From: Priapulus caudatus
Taxonomy: Eukaryota > Priapulida > Priapulimorpha > Priapulimorphida > Priapulidae
NCBI RefSeq assembly: GCF_000485595.1
Contig: NW_014577574.1
Coordinates: forward strand, 10,238-66,432
Direction: 5' to 3'
DNA length: 56,195 bases
In this document: positions 1 through 10,884 of the stretch, piece by piece
Numbering within the stretch: position 1 is the stretch's first letter
Layout of the letters: the number at the start of each line of letters is the position of its first letter
The notes under the pieces: generated by a model
What the model was told of the DNA's origin: nothing
Databases searched by the model: none
What the model saw: the letters and a program-made list of their open reading frames with translations, nothing else
Position numbers and translations under genes: made by a program

Positions 1-421
1 CCTGCAGGGAGTACGCTTTGTCAGTTAGAGCGCTCGAGAGTTGTGAATACGGTTCAGTGTGTAACGCAAGAATACCAGAGTCAACGATACGTCAATCTTT
101 CGTCTGTGGTCGTGATGAACGCATGAATTGCTGTTAAACACTGCTATACAGTATATAAGGTACAAGCGTTACAGCATTAGTAATATTAATAATAATATAA
201 CATTAAATCTCATCAACCCCCCCCCCCTGCGAATGACCTGTACATTTTTGAACGAGTTTGGACAGATTCACCCATTTATGTATGTAATAAGGGGAAAAAT
301 AAGGGGGAAAAAGAGAAAATGGGAGGGGGAGGGAGGGGAAAGGGGAAAAAGGGAAAGGGAGGGAGAGGGATGTATGTACAGCCGTGATGGCAGACTAAAT
401 TCTAGCTCTTTTCTTCTTTAT
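1..421. other. No supported gene; start of window to Helitron terminus
   Basis: I see no credible gene here. A C-run near 217-226 and a purine-rich G/A block at about 290-372 dominate, and the open frames across them are low complexity. The right part (about 370-421) is probably the subterminal part of the Helitron whose 3' end follows, but its 5' end is not in view. Confidence 0.5.
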
Positions 422-449
422 CCCGGTCATCGCCGGGTAGCCCAGCTAG
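422..449 (+). mobile_element. Helitron 3' terminus (hairpin plus CTAG)
   Basis: A 5-bp stem CCCGG/CCGGG with a 6-nt loop (422-437) is followed after 8 nt by CTAG and a host T at 450. A short GC hairpin about 10 nt before a CTRR end next to T is the Helitron 3' signature. The same terminus (CGCCGGGTA then CTAGT) recurs at 19734-19758, so both belong to one family. The matching 5' TC end was not found, so element length is unknown. Confidence 0.7.
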
Positions 450-737
450 TGAGAAATGAAAGTGTTGAGAAGAAGTGCTTTATATAAGGGAATAATGTTG
501 TTTCATCAAATCAATGAGTTGTACATTCGAGATTTGTTGGAAGATTCTATTCTGCAAATTAACAACATGAAAAGAAAAGGTAGAGAAGCAAAGCTGACCG
601 ATGGATCAGTGGTTTCCTTTCCAACTAATCAGAAGTAGATAATACTAGGCTATTATCTACTTCTGAGCTAATCTATCTAAATTATGAAGGCCCGGGTGGT
701 GGCAGTTGGGGTATACATTATTCCAGCTCTTTCAAAC
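450..737. other. Short intergenic stretch
   Basis: A 60-codon open frame (456-638) has no recognisable domain and runs into the palindrome at 630-665. I do not call a gene. Confidence 0.4.
630..665. repeat. 36-bp perfect palindrome, CAGAAGTAGATAATA ends
   Basis: Fifteen bases, CAGAAGTAGATAATA, are followed by CTAGGC and then the exact reverse complement. The same terminal bases start and end the 699-bp foldback element at 40403-41101, so this looks like an extreme internal-deletion product of that transposon. A target-site duplication is not clear. Confidence 0.7.
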
Positions 738-1112
738 TCACGGTAAGCTCAATGTCGATAATACGTATTTCCGATAGTATGGATATACGATAGAATGGAA
801 GCTCAGCATAATTTTAAAGCCAGGACACCGATAGAGGCTTTCCAGCTTTTTTAAAGAAATATTTTCGACCGATGACTGGAGGCGTGGAGCAGGTATACCT
901 AGCACTTCCACCTCGGTGGATAGATCACTGTATATGTTGACACACAGCTGGATGTGAAGTGAAGCCTGGGCAGGGTCCATGAAGATGAAAGTGACAACAT
1001 TTGGTTTTTCCACAACCATCCAAGGTTGCTTAACCGCACAGGCTGCCCTCCTTACTTCAGCCAAGGAATAATAAGCCACTCGCTCGACAGTAGGTGGGGG
1101 TGTTCTCAGTGT
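738..1112 (-). CDS. Candidate downstream exon of a THAP-type gene, unrecognised
   Basis: On the minus strand a good acceptor (T-rich tract ending TTTTTAG at 1113) opens a frame with no stop for about 123 codons, ending in a stop at 738-740. It begins TLRTPPPTVERV and holds no domain I recognise. It lies about 650 bp downstream, same strand, of the THAP-like fragment at 1760-1924 and could be its next exon. However, the phase of the upstream donor at 1759 does not match this frame without a 1-nt shift, so either the gene is decayed or an indel error is present. Alternative: a chance long frame. Confidence 0.35.
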   Translation of the reverse strand, partial: TLRTPPPTVERVAYYSLAEVRRAACAVKQPWMVVEKPNVVTFIFMDPAQASLHIQLCVNIYSDLSTEVEVLGIPAPRLQSSVENISLKKLESLYRCPGFKIMLSFHSIVYPYYRKYVLSTLSLP

Positions 1113-1759
1113 CTAAAAATAAAGCAAACAAAGCACAAAATACGTAGCAAATAAAAACTGGTCAATTGTTATAATTACATTGCCATACTCGTCTTATTTT
1201 ATTTGATAAAGGTTTAGTAAATGATGTGCTACATTTTTAATCATTACATTAAAATATGTACTGCACTATTAGTATATCAACCTATCCTACGTACAGGTGC
1301 CTTCCGAGCAACTGGCTTCGCTGTCTCAACAGTTCGATGCATGTGGCATATATTCCGTAGGTATATGCTTCCTACGTTTAAAATTGTTCTCCCTGTGGGA
1401 CCGGTGTTATACACGTTTGTACATAAAACATAAGTGTTATACGATATGTCTGGTGAGACCCAACCAAACAATTTAAATATCACACGAATAACATATTTTA
1501 GTTATAAAATTAATTAGTAGAGTGCATTTAGTTTTCTTGCTTTTCTGATATTATTACAAGATGGTTATAGACAGTATATGTATTAATTATTAGGGAAGGT
1601 GTATAAATATTAAGTTACAAAGAATATTACGTAGAAGGCCAGTGCATATGATATAGTGTTTTCTATTCTTTATAATTATTATTATTCTAAAAAAATGATT
1701 ATATTAATTCATAAAGGATTAATTACCAAGAATAACCCCAAGAAATACACTGGCCGTAC

Positions 1760-1924
1760 CTGACCTAAAGCAGCTTTCTTCAAAATGCCTCGAACAAATT
1801 GTTGCTGTATCAGGATTAAATGACTTGTCAATCCTGTTTCTGGCAGGGCACTTTTCCACTCGGGATTCTTGTTGCGTCTTGAACATGCACCACAACCAAG
1901 TATGGCACAGCATTTACCATGCAT
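1760..1924 (-). pseudogene. THAP zinc-finger domain fragment, frameshifted
   Basis: The minus strand codes, in two frames, the two ends of a THAP domain. The first frame has the N-terminal Cys pair (MHGKCCAILGC). A second frame has the C-terminal C-x2-H signature in ICSRHFEESCF. THAP domains are C2CH DNA-binding fingers found in host regulators and in P-element and Kolobok-like transposases. The Trp/Pro core between the halves is shortened and a shift of frame lies near 1840, so as read it is broken. A donor-like TCAG|GTAC sits right after the CxxH half at 1760/1759. Transposon-derived or host origin cannot be told. Confidence 0.55.
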
Positions 1925-2021
1925 GGTCAATGACTAAGAAAAAATAATATAATAGTATGACTGAAAACGTAAACAAATATGCACAGCAGGCTCTGGCCTA
2001 TGCTCTGGCATTAGTAGGTTT

Positions 2022-2222
2022 CAGGGGAGAGATAGTGAATATAGAAAAAAGTTGTGGATATAGAAATGAATTAACCCTAATCCTAACCTTAATCCTAACC
2101 CTACCCCTATCCCTAATTCTAAAATAAAACAAAATTAGCCAAAAATAATAAAAAATAAAATAAATAAGAGACAAAATTAGCCAATCAGAGCCGTCCCCTA
2201 GCGGATCACTATCTCTCCCTTG
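2022..2222. mobile_element. MITE family M, short copy with internal CCCTAA-like repeats
   Basis: Ends are inverted: CAGGGGAGAGATAGTGA on the left and its near complement (TCACTATCTCTCCCTTG) on the right. Between them lie degenerate CCCTAA units (2080-2120) and an A-rich tract. The same family is seen at about 24143-24562 and 30905-31311. No coding capacity. Confidence 0.65.
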
Positions 2223-2259
2223 TGTAAAATTCCTCTGGCATGCAGAAGGCAGAAAGGTT

Positions 2260-2388
2260 CGATATGATATGACTACTAGGCACTTTAATTTAATTTAAAT
2301 TTTTTTTTTTTTAGGGTTAGGGTTAGGTTTTTTTTTTTTTAAGTGCCTAGTAGTCATATCCTAAGTGCCTAGTAGTCATATCATATCG
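2260..2388. repeat. Inverted repeat enclosing TTAGGG units and poly-T
   Basis: The arm CGATATGATATGACTACTAG.. (2260-2285) returns inverted at 2363-2388, with a second partial right arm at 2341-2360. The core is T-run, TTAGGGTTAGGGTTAGG, T-run. It is a foldback MITE or a rearranged telomeric-repeat insertion. Confidence 0.6.
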
Positions 2389-2520
2389 CACCTATCTGCC
2401 GGGTGCCTCTGGCATGAATCGTGCACCGGGGAGAAATACACATTTTTCCGGAAATAGCCGAACGGTAGTAGGGCGCAACTTCGGGATCGCTCGGGTCCAT
2501 AATACACATGTGTACACATG

Positions 2521-3387
2521 TGTAACGGATTTCCTTTTTCTTCTTTCCTTTTGTCACTCTTTTATCTTTCTCTTCTCTACCGACGTTGTCTATACCGTTG
2601 GCCGTGATATATGGTTGCTGTTGCGCCGCGCGCCCTGACAGGGCCGTTATTACCCCGTCCTATCGAGGTTCGATCACGAGGATTGCGATGTGGCAGGGAC
2701 AGTCAAACGCCCAAGCGCCAAAGAAAAGAGGGGGCAGCACTGATAGCGGTGGCGCACATGCGATGGCGACAGAGAGAGTGAGTGCGTGGAGTGTACGAAA
2801 TAACTTTATTTCCTCTACACACAATCGCGATGTGAACAATAAACCGCATCGCACACAGAAAACGCGGCGCTTAGTGCACCTACGCAGCACTAAGCGCATA
2901 GAGCAAACGTGCACATACAGCACATACTACTACGAGGCTGCACGCACAGCAAATCGCGTCGCGTGCTATAACGCGGCACTCATAGTGTGTCTAAGGCTAC
3001 GCGGCACTAGGTGTATCTGACTACGCAGCACTAAGGCGTCTAAGACTACGCACATACACCGTGTACAACGCCGAGTACAACGCCGCGCACATGAAACGCG
3101 GCCCCACGCTCACATGTACACGCCACAATGTCTGTGTAGACACGGCTCTACACTACGCATACACTATTAACGCCGCACCAATAATATACTTACTATTAAC
3201 GCCGCATAATAACGCGGCACTTTGTGCGTCTACGCCGCACTAGATGCGTACAATAACCGTGCACATACAATATACTCACAGCTAAATATTCCCACAACAA
3301 CTTAGACCTGCCGCCATTTTCTCCTTCTTTTTCCTTTCCTTTGTCAATAGGTGGCAGCACTCTGCAGTGACACCCAATTTTTCTACA
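2521..3387 (-). repeat. 3' LTR of the gypsy element
   Basis: 867 bp, plus-strand start TGTAACGGATTT and end TTCTACA, matching the LTR at 15718-16432. It holds short reiterated units around AACGCCGCAC (about 3070-3245). It keeps a segment of roughly 2827-3015 that the other LTR lacks. On the element strand it is preceded by TTGGGGAG (3388 onward), a plausible polypurine tract. Confidence 0.88.
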
Positions 3388-4732
3388 CTCCCCAACTTAA
3401 AATTGAAGAACCCCTGCTCAATTTATGCCCAAAGTCCTATGACATGAAGGATTCCCCACGAAGAGGCAGAGACCTACGAGGCCTCTGTCAAAATGTCCCC
3501 TCGACTTAAACTGAAGGATGCCGATGACACACCCAGATGTCCAGCTACCGGTTCGCCGCCGGCTGAACATCATAAAACACATTTCCCCCGAACCAAAACT
3601 ACTAAACTATAAATACGGGAAAACAAATCCAACGTTGCAAATGTACAATCCGCTAAGAACAAGGGGCAATCGCTCAGCAGTAAACATTACAAATGAAGGC
3701 AGGTAGCGTGCCACATCCTACGAAATACAAAAATCACACGTTCCACTAAAAACAAGGGGCAATCGCCCAGCAGTAAACATTTAAACTAATCACGGCACGG
3801 GGTGCTTAATGGGCCCTGGCACTATGTGAGGCTTCTCCCTCGCTGTGACGTGGCCTTCTCCAAGTCCACGGGTTGGTGGAACGTCTGGTGTCGACGGTGA
3901 TTCGGTAGGCTCTCTGGCCCCGAAAATTCGCTCGCCGATGCTCCACAGCTCCCCTCAGCGGGCGTTAAACACGATCGCCATTCGCCGTGGCTTGACTTGG
4001 CTCCCCTCGTGAGCGTGGTGGCAACATTTCCGTCGCCGCGCTTGACTGACGCCGTGTGACCCTTTTCTCGAGTCTCCCAGGCATGGCGAAGTGGCCTGGG
4101 GCAGGGGGTTGGCGTGACCTGACTCCCCGCGGTCAGATTCTCCAACCTCGCGCCGTTAGTCGTCCGCCCATCATCTTCACAGGGTTGTCTCGGCTTCCTT
4201 GTCAACTGCGGGCTGGGAACTGCGAGCGCGGACGACCCAATCCCACGTTCAGTGAGGTTTTCTCTCTGCACCGATTGCCTTCTACTCACGGTTCTCATCA
4301 GCTTGGTATTCCCCGCCCGGCAGTCAGTGCTGTCGGCTGTCCTTCCCGGTTCGTTGCCGGTGAGCCCATCCTCCACGGCTTCCTGTCCTGCACCAAGCAC
4401 AGAACTCATCCTGGGGCTACTCGGCAACCCCTTCCGCGACAGTTTGGTTATCTCCTGACCGTCGCTGCAGCCGCCTCCTGCCGTCAGACGTCTGGCGAAC
4501 TCTCATCTACTTTTCTATCCCTCTTCCGCCGGGTATTTCTACCTTTGCCCCTCTGGTGTTGGAACCCATAGTACTGTGGTGGGCGTGCCAGTCGCCGCCG
4601 TCGCGTTTCCTGGTCGCCCATACTGGCCCATCCGTGCTGCCGGTACTCACGGTCCATCATGCCCATCATCTTCTCGCCGTCTTCCACGGCTCTCTTTTCT
4701 CCACGGGCACCTCTCGCCGAGGCTCGTGGGCA
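3388..4732 (-). mobile_element. 3' region of gypsy element, no recognised product
   Basis: Between the integrase C-terminus and the 3' LTR lies 1.3 kb of GC-rich sequence then a calmer 3' untranslated part. A minus-strand open frame at 3822-4427 is polar, with no signal peptide or membrane segment, so I do not call it an envelope gene. Two direct repeats of about 35-40 bp containing AACAAGGGGCAATCGC lie at about 3657-3692 and 3750-3784. Confidence 0.5.
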
Positions 4733-6208
4733 TCAGTCATCCTCTGACTGCTCCAATGCGAGCAAAGGGGGCAAGGCCGTGGAGGTTTCCGTGGTGCCTT
4801 GACCTGACTCTCCATCATCAGCATTGGCCGTCCAGCGGTCGACGGACATCCCACTTGTTCCTTCCACGGTTTCCTGCTCTTTTTCCTCTTCTGCGTCCGC
4901 CGTTTGGGCGGGGCCAACCCGGTTGGCCTCGTCCAGCTTCCCCATCTGGGAGTCGCCATCGGGGGCACCGTCCTTCCCTTTGTCTCTACCAACTCCATTG
5001 TCCCCGGGCCCCGCTCCGGCCTCCTCGGGTTCCTCGCCTATCGTCCATCTCTCAGGAGCGTTCTCCCTCTCGTATGGCTTCAGGTTGTTGAGGCTGACCG
5101 CTTTTGTCGGTCCCTCTTTTGTTGCCTGGATCCATCTCAACGAACCCCGGTCTTTTACGACAAGGTACGGGCCCGTCCAAGGCCGGCCTAACTTCACATC
5201 TTCGGGCGGGTAAAAGTACCACACCCAGGTGTTGGTCGTTGGGGCCGATGGCTGGACGTGCTTGCCGTAGTCTTGCTTCTGGCATTCCGCCGCACGCCCG
5301 AGGTTCTTCCTCGCTCTTTCATGGGCGTCCCGGATGGTGCCTCGTACCCACTCAACGTACTCGTTGGGACTGACCGCCGTGCTCTCCTAGACGCTGCCTC
5401 GGTACGCCACCATGACGTACGGCAGGTGGTCGTCCCAGTCACGCCGATGTTCGTCCACCACCTTGGCCAGCAAGTCCTGAAGCGTACGGTTGAACCGCTC
5501 GACCAGGCCATCCGATTGGGGGTGGTAGGGCGTCGTGCGGGTCTTCTCGATCCCTAAAAGCTCGCAAACCCTGGTGAACAGCCACGACTCGAAGTTCATC
5601 CTTTGATCGGAATGCAGCGTCTTCGGGACCCCGAAACGCAGGAAAAGCTGTGTGACGAGGCAGTCGGCTGTCGTCTGCGCCTTCTAGTCGGGGAGCGCGT
5701 ACGCCTCCTTCCACTTCGTGAAGTAGTTGCTCAGGACTAAGATGTACTGGTTTCCGGCATCGGTCATTGGCAGCGGGCCCAAGAAGTCAATTGCAACCCG
5801 CTCCATCGGGGCACCTACAGGTTGCTGCTGCAATCCAGTGCATTGCTTCCAACCGTCTTGTCGCCGGGCGCACGTGTCGCACTGTCGGCACCACCGTCAA
5901 ACGTCGCCGCACATCCCAGGCCACATGAACCGCTGGCGGATGTGCTCTAGGGTCTTCATCGTCCCCAGGTGTCCTGACGTCCACGCTCCGTGCTGCACTC
6001 GGAGGATCTCTCTCTGCATTTCTGCGGGTGCCACCAGCTGAGGGAGTGTGGGCCCTGCAGGTCGGTCGGGCGCCCAGATGTGGTGCAGCAAGCCCGTGCG
6101 CACTTCGAGTCGGTCCCATGCGTGCCAGAGAGTCTTCACTTCCCAAGAGAGATCAGCCGCTTCAGCGTACAGGGGCCGAGCTTGACCCGTCTTTTTCCAA
6201 TCCAGCAC
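4733..6208 (-). pseudogene. Gypsy integrase: zinc-binding, DDE core and C-terminal GPY module
   Basis: Read on the minus strand: an HHCC region (about 5850-6090, with GHLGTMKT and later CRQCDTC), broken by an in-frame TGA near 5898. The catalytic core follows, with Asp at about 5786-5788 (IDFLGPL), Asp at about 5606-5608 (HSDQ) and Glu at about 5498-5500 (GLVERFNRT). The last two lie about 35 residues apart, as in D,D(35)E integrases. A GPY/F-type module (RPWTGPYLVVKDRG, about 5130-5200) completes it. A TAG near 5685 and frameshifts around 5390-5450 interrupt it. The enzyme would join retroelement cDNA to host DNA; this copy cannot. Confidence 0.88.
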
Positions 6209-6526
6209 CCTGCTGATTGTTGGGTCTGCGGCTTGCCATTCGCGGACTTGCGCATCGTTCCAATGTCACAAGTCTCCAGCGGGTCTTGCCATCTCGACCA
6301 CTGGTCCTCGATTCAGTGGTCTCCTTGCCTGGTTCCAGCGTACTTGGCCGCGTGGCAGTACGCTACACTCGGGGCAGTCGTCCCGCTTGCATTTCCGACA
6401 CGTGGGTGGCCGAGACAAGCCGTCTGCATTTCCGTTCAGGCGTCCCACTCCTCATGTCAAAAGTATCGAGGTAGGCGATCCATTGTGCCACCATCCCCTT
6501 GGGTTCCTTGAAGTTGAGGAGCCACG
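6209..6526 (-). pseudogene. Gypsy RNase H C-terminal part and linker to integrase
   Basis: Minus-strand codons just inside 6526 read WLLNFKEPKG, the usual end of gypsy RNase H. After a frame change comes the linker with NADGLSRPP and a CxxC..CxxC cluster (about 6360-6450). The N-terminal half of the domain lies at 12342-12560. Removing 6531-12341 brings the two halves into one continuous reading frame with no base lost. Confidence 0.85.
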
Positions 6527-6530
6527 TTAA

Positions 6531-8020
6531 AGGGGTTATCCGGCGTAGAAACGAGTAATATTAATGGAAATGAATAAAATTACTAAGTAATAAAGGTCTG
6601 AGATACATACCCATGATTTGTAGCGGTTTTATAGTAATTGCCGATTGTTTACCACTGTGCTGTGCCTTCGCCACGATTCAAGCGTGGCGCCATTGTTTTT
6701 AGCCACTCGCGGCGCTGGAGTCTAACACGACGTATAGTCTCTTGTTTTAGTGTGTGTTTACATGGTAAATACGCTTGTATCACTTTTCCGATGGCTTTTA
6801 ATAGCAGTGATAATGAATCCTCTGATGGATTATTTGTGCCAGATAATGTGCAAAGTATTCGCCCGTATTGTAATGAACCACAATGCGCTTCCGGGGAAAA
6901 ACACTCCGATGCTAGCAGTACTTTGGTACTAGTAGTAGTACTAGTCCCGGCTCGTCAGACTCCACATTCAATCCGGCATCGAGATCTTCCACCAGAGCGG
7001 GAAATAAGGAATGGTGCAAATGTGGTTTTTGCACCGAAATGCAGAGTGCCAGAGAGAGCATTTGTTGTAGAGAAGTGGAAAATTCCAGGCACAAATGTGA
7101 AGTAGGTAGGTGTGATTGCCGAGTGGCCGAAATACTGACTACTGAGTAGGGCCTACTGTCTGTATTATGTATTGTATAGGGCCTACTGACTACTGTCTAA
7201 GTTAGTCTCAGTCTTACATTTAAGCTTAGTGAATACATAAATCTTGTCTTTGATTGCATACGTGTATTTTAAGCAGTAATACTGTAAAACGGGCTGCTAC
7301 TTGGCAGTCTACTAGGCTATTTTACATAAGCAATAACTTGTAAAAAAAACAAGACTGGTAAGGAGTGGATTAAAAATGAAATTTTATAACTGTAGGACAC
7401 AAGTTGTCAATACACAATGTCAATAGTTCTTGGAACGAGAACACCTTACCTTACCTTACCAACGTAGCAATACAAATAATATTAATATATAGTGAACATA
7501 CAACAACATTAGTGCTATTTACAATTACAATTACAACATCTACAACTATTTTACAACATATTACATTATACTAATATTAGTAGGTACTATTTACAATTAC
7601 AACAACTACAACTATCTACAACTATTTTACAACATACACCAGATAAAAACAGTTACTCCTATACGTGTAAGCGTCCAAATGTTATGCGCGAGTTAGAATA
7701 CACAAACGATAGATTTAATTTGCTATTAATTCGGCTTGCTCTTCTTACTTACATCTCGTCCAGTACATCTGATAAAGTTTCATTGTGCTGACGGAGCATG
7801 AGGAAAGTTTCACGACAAGCTCGCAGAGCAACGATTCTATTATCTGCGCGCTAAGTCTTAGTACACATGCCAGTCGATTTCATCCTGAAGAGAACTTAAG
7901 AGAACCCCAATTTCTAACAAGTAAAAACAATCACATATTTATCAAGGTTTCTGCTGCGAATTCTTTCCTTCAAATAGAACGTTACCTTCAGTACAAGCAA
8001 TACCGAGAGGGGTAGAGGGT
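6531..8020 (+). repeat. Left inverted arm of the TTAA element
   Basis: Pairs with 10885-12337. The arm holds the P2RX7_C-like gene (6791-7149), then AT-rich reiterations of ACAATTACAAC and CTACAACTATTTTACAAC (7500-7640), and ends near a GAGAGGGG stretch at about 8010. Confidence 0.8.
6791..7149 (+). CDS. P2RX7_C-like Cys-rich domain protein, left arm copy
   Basis: ATG at 6791 opens an acidic Ser-rich frame (MAFNSSDNESSDG, later IRPYCNEPQ). From about 6930 the homologous frame is offset by one base and reads Ser-rich sequence, then EWCKCGFCTEM (from about 7009) and ICCREVE, ending at TAG 7147-7149. WCxCGxCxxM followed by CCxE is the zinc-binding core of the P2X7 receptor C-terminal ballast domain, widespread in invertebrate mobile-element proteins without the channel. 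Both arms carry the same frame offset, so it is not a local sequencing error; it is an old mutation, an undetected intron, or a frameshift site at the GTACTAGTAGTAGTACTAG run. Function in the element is unknown. Confidence 0.65.
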
Positions 8021-8610
8021 TATCTTTTCTCGGCCCCCCCCCTTCTCGGGGCGAGGGCTCCCCCCCCTGTACCACTCCAAACCCCCGCTCCGCCAACCCA
8101 GGGTGGACCAAGTAATACACATCCCCCCCGATCTCTCTTATGAATGCTACAATTGTGACCAACAGATATGCTGATAATTATACGCAGAATTCATTCTTAT
8201 GTCTTCAGGGGTTCCCTGCGCCCTTGCTGGATACCCATGTGTCATCTTCGATCTATCCGTTGCAAGGACGGAACCGTCGGGGCGGTGCGGAAAGAGCGTG
8301 GGAGTCGCAGGTGTGGGGTGTGTGAGAGGAGAGAGGGGCTCAAATCTGAAGTTGAGAGAGCGCTTGTTACCACAGCACGTTTTTTAGGACAATACAATTA
8401 ACACACGGTTATTTACGACAGGAGTTGCGAATTTCGGCTGAACAATCTAGTGGACAGCATCAGAACCCCAACAAACTTCAGCAAAGTCGGCTGCCTGACA
8501 CGAGGAGGAGTTGTCGCGCGTGGTAGGTGGTGGAGTGGAGCGAGGGAGTAACAAAAATGGTATATAACAAGATAACCATAACACATACATGTAACCGAAC
8601 GTTCACCACG

Positions 8611-8870
8611 CCAGGCCCGTAGCCGGGGGGTTCGGGGTTCGAAACGCTCGAGAACCCCCCGCCCAAGCAAACAACCACACACACCACAATTTTTTTTTTA
8701 ATTTGCCACAGAATTTCAACAGCTCAGGTTCGCTCCTATTTTTAGTGTAATAATTGCAAAATCTCCGATCAGTGCGGGAGCGAGTGGAAGCAGTGAACAC
8801 GACGCCCCTCCGCACCTTCACCCCCGTCGGTAAATTGGCTCCCCCTCGCCCTGGTCGCTTCGCGCCTATA
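8611..8870. mobile_element. hAT-like repeat fragment
   Basis: Begins CAGGCCCGTAGCCGGGGGG, a terminus common in invertebrate hAT-like MITEs, with the GGGGTTCG motif that usually follows. The far end near 8850-8870 (GGTCGCTTCGCGCCTATAG) is a decayed complement at best. No coding frame. Confidence 0.4.
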
Positions 8871-8874
8871 GACG

Positions 8875-9062
8875 CAGGGGCGTGTACAGGGGGGGGTCCA
8901 GGAAGTCGGAACCCCTTAAACCGCTGAGAAAACGCATCTGAGGGGTGTAATTATAAAAAAATCCAGACCCCCCTTCGCGTGCTCGCAACTTACGGGGTTA
9001 GGGTTAGACCCCCAGCCCCCGACTGGTAGGGCCAAAAGAAATCCTGTACACCACGCTCCCTG
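8875..9062. mobile_element. 188-bp MITE, CAGGGGCGTGTACAGG ends
   Basis: Left end CAGGGGCGTGTACAGG, right end CCTGTACACCACGCTCCCTG: an imperfect inverted repeat with hAT-type CAGGG termini. An internal GGGTTAGGGTTAG lies at about 8996-9008. A clear 8-bp target duplication is not visible. Confidence 0.55.
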
Positions 9063-10884
9063 CCGAGCCAAATTGCCAAAAACCACTTACAGAAAAACGA
9101 CCGTGCCCCCCCCACCAATAAAGCATGGCTACGAGGCACTGAGTTACCTAAATGTCCAACTTTATTGGTGTTAGCACTTGGTGGAAAACCGATAACACCA
9201 ATACAACACAGATAACCAATGGACAGGGATGTCGCTGCGTAGCCAACTAACTTGACTTACACGGAGAAATCAAAATTAATGGTATATATTCAACCTCTAG
9301 GAATGTCCGGGAGCTTCTGGAAACAGGTTTACTTCGGTATGATTTCTTATCCGCTCCAGTTCCGGTACCCGACCGCCCCCTGACGTAGGAATGCAATGCT
9401 GCACAGTACCTCAAAGTTACACAACTGCCAATAGATCTTAAGTATACTTGCTGGAACCCGTCGCTAAGCACGGGCTTAGTGCTGTGATGACCATGTGTTA
9501 CCCAAGTAGTAAAAATATGTTATAATGAGAGTTTAGTTGCACATATATATTTGTTTTGTGTTATGGTTGAGAATGTTCAGAAAATACATGTACAATCACC
9601 ATCGCTATACACGTACACATTAAATCATTTGTTTGGCAAGCTAGCAGCGAGAAAATACACACACAACTCATGACACACTTATTAAAAATATGAAATGTAG
9701 GTAGATTTATGCAATTTAATGCAAAAAACGGCAGCATAACAAAACGAGTGTCGGTGCTCACAGCTCGGGTTGGTTCGTTTTCAAGATTTCTTAGAGCTTC
9801 TTATGTTGGTTAATCCTTTTCAAACCCTGCCGATAAACGCTCTTATAATAGAGTAAATTTACAAAAACGAATGTCGGATACCGGTCGGAAAAAGCAATAA
9901 CCTCTAATTTATTTCGAACGATCATCGGCTACACCCCAAGCGCGTTATAGTGGCCATCCTTAGGCCACTCATACACAAATTGTGATTACATTTTGGTTTA
10001 TAAATTAATATTCGGCGATATAAGCAGATGGCAACAGTGTGCTAGCCTCTGCAACCAAACTTAACCCTTTGACCAAAAAGTTGTGTTATTGGGCAGGGAA
10101 ACACCATTGTCACGTGGAGCGTATTGCCTCATCATCTTACATGTTAGACATCATCGGAGCTTCCCGCTTTTAGGACAGCTGCCTTAAATCTGACATATTA
10201 TAAATAAAGCGTTAAGAATAGGCGAATCATTTAGAGTGTAACGCCATCACTCGCCTATCCATCATCAGAACTTTTACATCTCAAACTCATTTATTTTCAC
10301 ATAAAAAATTACATCATTTTATCAATTAATCAAGAGTGAATATAATGAGGAGTAACTCCCAATATAGTACTGCTTCGTTCTATAGATGTTACGTGCGATG
10401 TGCTTAATTAAAAACTGACTTTTCTCACTCACGTCATTTGTGTAATTTCTTGCTGAGGCTGAGGGCTAACCACGGTGTCATTGGACACTGTATTTCATTT
10501 ACAATTATTGAAATGCAGTGAAAGGCTGCACATTGATAAGGTTACTTTTATCATGTCTGTCAGGTTAACTTTGTAAAATTCTGTCGATGTGCAATTGGCT
10601 ATAAGACTCCTTCCTTCGTCGGTGGACACGGCTTCTCTTTTGTGTACCCAGTTAAGCAGGGTGGGGACGACGGGGTTTTGGGGAAGTTCCTGTATTCCAC
10701 GCAAAGGCGCAAGAACAGCACTGAAGACAAAGAAAATTGTTGTTTATATTACAGCATCGCTGTTTTAACATTACATTCATAACAAATGCCTATCACTGTC
10801 ACCCCTTTGCCAATCGGGTTCTGAGGGCGGTAAGGGGGGGGGGTACGGGAAGAAGGGCGGGGGGGCGCAGAAAAGACAACCCTC

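Larger units (their letters stand above)
8021..10884. other. Interior of TTAA element, no transposase recognised
   Basis: 2.9 kb between the arms. Contents: a hAT-like terminus CAGGCCCGTAGCC at 8611, a MITE at 8875-9062 and GC-rich low-complexity runs near 8030-8070 and 10830-10870. One exon-like minus-strand frame lies at about 10495-10720, behind an acceptor TTTGTCTTCAG, reading LAPLRGIQELPQNPVV; I do not recognise it. Otherwise AT-rich non-coding. Confidence 0.5.

Noticed and set aside
128-487. 119-codon open frame
   Set aside because: Runs through a C-run, a G/A-rich block and the Helitron terminus; no domain.
3822-4427. Open frame after integrase as a possible envelope gene
   Set aside because: No signal peptide, membrane helix or Cys pattern; a same-length frame exists on the opposite strand because of high GC.
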